9,049 nucleotides of DNA, taken from the NCBI GenBank assembly GCA_937906795.1, contig CALCUQ010000227.1, forward strand, positions 1 to 9,049. The letters run 5' to 3'. The notes beneath the pieces were generated by a model that worked only from the letters and a program-made list of their open reading frames with translations, had not been told where the DNA came from and did not search any database. Source of the stretch: an uncultured Bacteroidales bacterium (GTDB lineage Bacteria; Bacteroidota; Bacteroidia; Bacteroidales; UBA932). Positions 6,599 through 9,049 of the stretch are shown here, piece after piece; position 1 is the stretch's first letter, and each line of letters opens with the position of its first letter. The translations under genes were made by a program, and so were the position numbers.

Positions 6599-6620
6599 TA
6601 ATAAGGAAAATTTTATTGAA

Positions 6621-7112
6621 ATGAGATATAAGTCAGTACTTATAGGATTATTGGTAGCCATACTGTTTTCGGGATGTGATATGGTAAGGGGAGGTTTTGG
6701 ACTTCCTACTTCTGACCAGATTGCACAGATGAAGCAGCAGATGGACAATCATGAGAGGGAATTGGCTATACGGGATTCTTTAGCTGCACTGCAACAGGCA
6801 CAGATAAAGATGCTTAACGATAGTTTGAGCAAACTTGACAAGAATGCACCTGCAACATTGGATAAAAGGTTTTATTTGATAGGGGGAACATTTAAGGAAG
6901 AGTCAAATATTGTGCATATGGTGGAATTTGCAAAGAAAAAAGGGTTTGCACCAGTAAGAATTCCACTCAAGAAGGGTGTTACTATGGTTGCAATTGCAGG
7001 ATATAATACTCTGGATGAAGCAACTGCAAAGGTGTCCCAAATAAAAGGGACAGAAATATGTCCGTATGATGTATGGGTGTATAATGTAGCTCAAAGGCTG
7101 CATGTGGAGTAG
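6621..7112 (+). CDS. SPOR-like domain lipoprotein with coiled coil
   Basis: 163-residue predicted lipoprotein. Residues 1-18 are a signal peptide with lipobox LFSGC and lipidated Cys19. Residues about 32-74 are charged and heptad-like (QIAQMKQQMDNHERELAIRD and on), predicting a coiled coil. Residues about 81-155 have the look of a SPOR domain: FYLIGGTFKEESNIVHMVEF near 84-103, then KKGFAPVRIPLKKGVTMVAIAGYN at 106-129, EATAKVSQIK at 133-142 and WVYNV at 152-156. SPOR domains bind denuded peptidoglycan at division sites, so a periplasmic, cell-wall-associated role is inferred. The exact start is supported by the strong promoter just upstream. It is divergent from the DUF389 operon and 39 nt before gcvT; no promoter is evident in that gap, so read-through into gcvT is likely. 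SPOR assignment is moderately confident and rests on pattern only. Confidence 0.82.
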   Translation: MRYKSVLIGLLVAILFSGCDMVRGGFGLPTSDQIAQMKQQMDNHERELAIRDSLAALQQAQIKMLNDSLSKLDKNAPATLDKRFYLIGGTFKEESNIVHMVEFAKKKGFAPVRIPLKKGVTMVAIAGYNTLDEATAKVSQIKGTEICPYDVWVYNVAQRLHVE

Positions 7113-7151
7113 TACTTTCCAAAAGATAATAACTGTTAAAATATACGTTTT

Positions 7152-8258
7152 ATGAAAACAACAGCATTTACACAAAAGCATATAGATTTGGGAGCCAAAA
7201 TGGTTCCATTTGCAGGTTTTAATATGCCTGTGGAGTATGTAGGTATCAAACAAGAGCATGCTCATGTAAGAAATAGTGTTGGAGTATTTGATGTGTCCCA
7301 TATGGGTGAATTTTGGGTTAAAGGTCCCAATGCATTAAAATTCTGCCAATATGTAACTTCTAATGATGTTTCTGTATTGTATCCGGGAAAGATTCAGTAT
7401 TCATGTTTCCCTAATGGAAAAGGTGGTATTGTAGATGATTTGCTTGTTTATTGCATTGATTCAGAAACATATTTCTTGGTTGTAAATGCTGCTAATATAG
7501 AAAAAGACTGGGCGCATTTGTGTCAGATAGCTCCTAAGTTTGGATTGACTCCTGGTAAAGAGTTGTATAATGCATCTGATGAAATCTGCCAATTGGCAAT
7601 CCAGGGACCAGAAGCGTTAAAGGTTATGCAAAGAATCTGCGATGAGCCTGTTGAGGATATGGAGTACTATACATTCGAGAAATGTACAGTTGGCGGAATC
7701 AAGAATGCAATATTTTCAACAACCGGTTATACAGGTTCTGGCGGATGTGAGGTTTATGTAGCAAATGAGGATGCTGACCAATTATGGAATGCAGTGTTTG
7801 AGGCTGGAAAACCAGAGGGCATTATGCCAATTGGTTTGGGTGCCAGAGATACTCTAAGACTGGAGATGGGATTCTGTTTGTATGGTAATGATATTGATGA
7901 TACTACATCGCCATTGGAGGCTAATCTTGCGTGGATTACAAAATTCAATGATGTAAAAGGTGACTTTATTGACAAAGACTTTATGCTTAAACAAAAAGCA
8001 GATGGCCTTACAAGAAGACTATGTGGTTTTGAACTTGTTGACAAAGGTATTGCAAGACATGGATACGAAGTTTGTGATGCTGATGGCAATGTGATAGGTT
8101 TTGTTACATCTGGAACAATGGGTCCTTCTGTAGGCAAGGCTATTGGTATGGCATACGTTGCTGCTCCTTTGTTTAAAGTTGATTCAGAAATTTATATTAA
8201 GGTTAGAGAGAAATTGCTTAAAGCAAAAGTTGTTAAAACTCCTTTCTACAAAAAATAG
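7152..8258 (+). CDS. gcvT: aminomethyltransferase (glycine cleavage T-protein)
   Basis: 368-residue tetrahydrofolate-dependent aminomethyltransferase. In the glycine cleavage system it takes the aminomethyl group from the lipoyl arm of the H-protein, releases ammonia and forms 5,10-methylene-tetrahydrofolate. Length and motifs are standard: KMVPFAGFNMPVEY at 16-29, HVRNSVGVFDVSHMGEFWVKG at 38-58, YSCFPNGKGGIVDDLLVY at 83-100 with the acidic pair 95-96 that includes the conserved catalytic Asp, FLVVNAAN at 108-115, AIQGPEA near 151-157, STTGYTGSGGCEVYV near 190-204, GLGARDTLRLEMGFCLYGNDI near 228-248 and the C-terminal VTSGTMGPSVGKAIGMAYV near 317-335. The other glycine cleavage genes (gcvH, gcvP) are not in the window; gcvT is often unlinked from them in Bacteroidota. 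No glycine riboswitch fits in the 39-nt upstream gap. It ends in TAG, followed by an intrinsic terminator. Confidence 0.97.
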   Translation: MKTTAFTQKHIDLGAKMVPFAGFNMPVEYVGIKQEHAHVRNSVGVFDVSHMGEFWVKGPNALKFCQYVTSNDVSVLYPGKIQYSCFPNGKGGIVDDLLVYCIDSETYFLVVNAANIEKDWAHLCQIAPKFGLTPGKELYNASDEICQLAIQGPEALKVMQRICDEPVEDMEYYTFEKCTVGGIKNAIFSTTGYTGSGGCEVYVANEDADQLWNAVFEAGKPEGIMPIGLGARDTLRLEMGFCLYGNDIDDTTSPLEANLAWITKFNDVKGDFIDKDFMLKQKADGLTRRLCGFELVDKGIARHGYEVCDADGNVIGFVTSGTMGPSVGKAIGMAYVAAPLFKVDSEIYIKVREKLLKAKVVKTPFYKK

Positions 8259-8279
8259 CAATTGAATAAATAGGGTAAT

Positions 8280-8320
8280 AAGGGACAGTGTCAAACTTTT
8301 GGCCTGTCCCTTTTGTTTTA
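8280..8320 (+). terminator. intrinsic terminator after gcvT
   Basis: AAGGGACAG (8280-8288) pairs perfectly with CTGTCCCTT (8304-8312), 9 bp with a 15-nt loop in which CAA/TTG could extend pairing, followed by TTTTGTTTTA. It lies 21 nt after the gcvT stop and separates gcvT from the next promoter. Confidence 0.82.
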
Positions 8321-8340
8321 TATTTGGTTAAAGATGCAAT

Positions 8341-8369
8341 ATTGTTGGTATATTTTTTGATTATCTTTG
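8341..8369 (+). promoter_or_regulatory. candidate promoter for the M28-like gene
   Basis: TATCTTTG at 8362-8369 is an exact TAnnTTTG -7 element. ATTG at 8341-8344 is a partial -33 element with a slightly short 17-nt spacer. The transcript start would be near 8375, giving a leader of about 28-40 nt. The position directly after the gcvT terminator supports an independent transcription unit. Confidence 0.5.
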
Positions 8370-8402
8370 CATATAGGAAAAAGTTAATGTTCTGGAAAAT
8401 TA

Positions 8403-9049
8403 ATGAAGGTGAATATGAGAAAGTTGAGAAATATATTTGTGGTGTGTTGTTTGGCAATGTTTTTATGGCCAACCTATATGAGTGCTCAGGATATCCGTAT
8501 CAATTTGAGCAGAAAGAACAAAGATGATAACGCAGGAAGAAACATCCTTGTAGGGGATAATCTTAACTATCTGCAGCAGGTTGGCGAAAATCTTGTTGAT
8601 GTTGAGGGTAATCTTAGAAAGAGTGTTGAGTTTATTGCAGATCCAATCCACCAGGGGCGTGCAGCAGGGAGCACAGGGGAAAGACAAGTGGCAGATTATT
8701 TATACCAGCAACTTGTAAAATCTGGAGTTACAATGCTTGTACCTGAGGAGGGTGAGGATTTTTTTATTGCACAAAATGATACCTTACATTCCAGAAATAT
8801 TATTGGAATTATTGAGGGTTATGATCCTTTGCTTAAGAATGAATATGTGGTTATTGGTGCAAATTATGACAATATAGGTACTAATGAAGTGATAGTTGAC
8901 GGAGTTCCCCAATTGCAGATTTATCCGGGTGCAAATGCAAATGCATCTGGATGTGCGGCTTTGCTGGAGATAGCAAAAGAGGCTCAGAAGGAAAACTTTA
9001 TGTTCAGAAGATCTGTGATAATTGCATTCTTTGGTGCGGATGCGCAAAG
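8403..9049 (+). CDS. exported M28-family peptidase homologue, probably inactive (partial)
   Basis: The first 215 residues of an open frame that runs off the window edge. A signal peptide (hydrophobic core about 11-22, probable cleavage after MSA, residues 26-28) indicates export. Residues 74-108 match the N-terminal part of M28 Zn-peptidases (LRKSVEFIADPIHQGRAAGS then TGERQVADYLYQQLVKSG). The catalytic region is recognisable: VVIGANYDNIG at 149-159, YPGANANASGCAALLEIA at 174-191 and IIAFFGADAQ at 206-215. In active M28 enzymes these read like GAHYD, GADDNASG and AEE. Here the His ligand is Asn154, the bridging Asp is Asn178 with Ala179 next to it, and the Glu-Glu pair is Asp213-Ala214. All surrounding structure residues are kept, so a catalytically dead or repurposed protein is inferred. 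The downstream Asp and His ligands are beyond the edge. The start may instead be the ATG at 8415; an in-frame TAA at 8385 rules out a longer N-terminus. Confidence 0.82.
   Translation, partial: MKVNMRKLRNIFVVCCLAMFLWPTYMSAQDIRINLSRKNKDDNAGRNILVGDNLNYLQQVGENLVDVEGNLRKSVEFIADPIHQGRAAGSTGERQVADYLYQQLVKSGVTMLVPEEGEDFFIAQNDTLHSRNIIGIIEGYDPLLKNEYVVIGANYDNIGTNEVIVDGVPQLQIYPGANANASGCAALLEIAKEAQKENFMFRRSVIIAFFGADAQ

Larger units (their letters stand above)
6543..6602. repeat. 12-bp inverted repeat holding both divergent -7 boxes
   Basis: ATTACAAATGTA (6543-6554) is the perfect reverse complement of TACATTTGTAAT (6591-6602), 36 nt apart, centred near 6572. Each arm contains the -7 element of one of the two divergent transcription units plus the two bases downstream and two bases beyond. 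The match extends beyond the consensus bases themselves (CA in the nn positions and TAAT after the box are shared). Confidence 0.65.

Noticed and set aside
7113..7151. Possible promoter or glycine riboswitch before gcvT
   Set aside because: The 39-nt gap has no TAnnTTTG element and is too short for a riboswitch; TACGTTTT at its end is too close to the ATG to be a -7 box.
8288..8527. 79-residue open frame on the plus strand after gcvT
   Set aside because: It starts inside the gcvT terminator, crosses the candidate promoter and overlaps the M28-like gene in another frame; the product has no coherent features.
8403..9049. Frameshift or pseudogene as the cause of missing M28 residues
   Set aside because: The frame stays open for all 215 residues and the residues around each motif are conserved in one frame, so the substitutions are point changes, not a shift.

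Overview
The window looks like a chromosomal piece of a Bacteroidota bacterium, probably Bacteroidales. The basis is AT-rich DNA, promoters of the Bacteroidota type (TTTG, about 19 bp, then TAnnTTTG), almost no Shine-Dalgarno sequences, a FISUMP-domain lipoprotein, the LemA/TPM gene trio and a PhoH of the Bacteroidota type. No mobile element, CRISPR array, tRNA or rRNA is visible. The genes are intact and tightly packed, except the last, which is cut by the window edge.

Layout: (1) 1-3000, plus strand: a surface lipoprotein (PKD-like N-terminus plus FISUMP domain), lemA, a signal-less TPM-domain protein and a secreted, membrane-anchored TPM-domain protein with a Gly/Ser tail. The four are spaced by 24 nt, 19 nt and a 35-nt overlap, so they probably form one operon. 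Three consecutive perfect palindromes lie just before the first start codon. (2) 6527 down to 3013, minus strand: a DUF389 membrane protein, a CapA-type metallophosphatase-like exported protein and phoH, separated by 7 nt and then a 29-nt overlap, so very likely one translationally coupled operon. It converges with the first operon, with only 12 nt between the stop codons. (3) 6528-6620: a compact divergent promoter region in which the two -7 elements form a 12-bp inverted repeat. (4) 6621-8258, plus strand: a SPOR-like lipoprotein with a coiled coil, then gcvT (glycine cleavage T-protein), closed by a clear intrinsic terminator at about 8280-8320. (5) From 8403 to the edge: the first 215 residues of an exported M28-family peptidase homologue whose expected metal-binding and catalytic residues are replaced at every motif visible here.

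How the genes may work together: most products act at the envelope (two lipoproteins, LemA, an exported TPM protein, a CapA-like exported protein, a DUF389 membrane protein, an exported M28 homologue). PhoH (RNA-linked ATPase) and GcvT (one-carbon metabolism) are cytoplasmic housekeeping proteins. The items most worth a second look are the apparently inactive M28 homologue, the palindrome cluster before the FISUMP-LemA-TPM operon, and the mirror-image divergent promoter. I see no clear evidence of a wholly new defence or mobile system.
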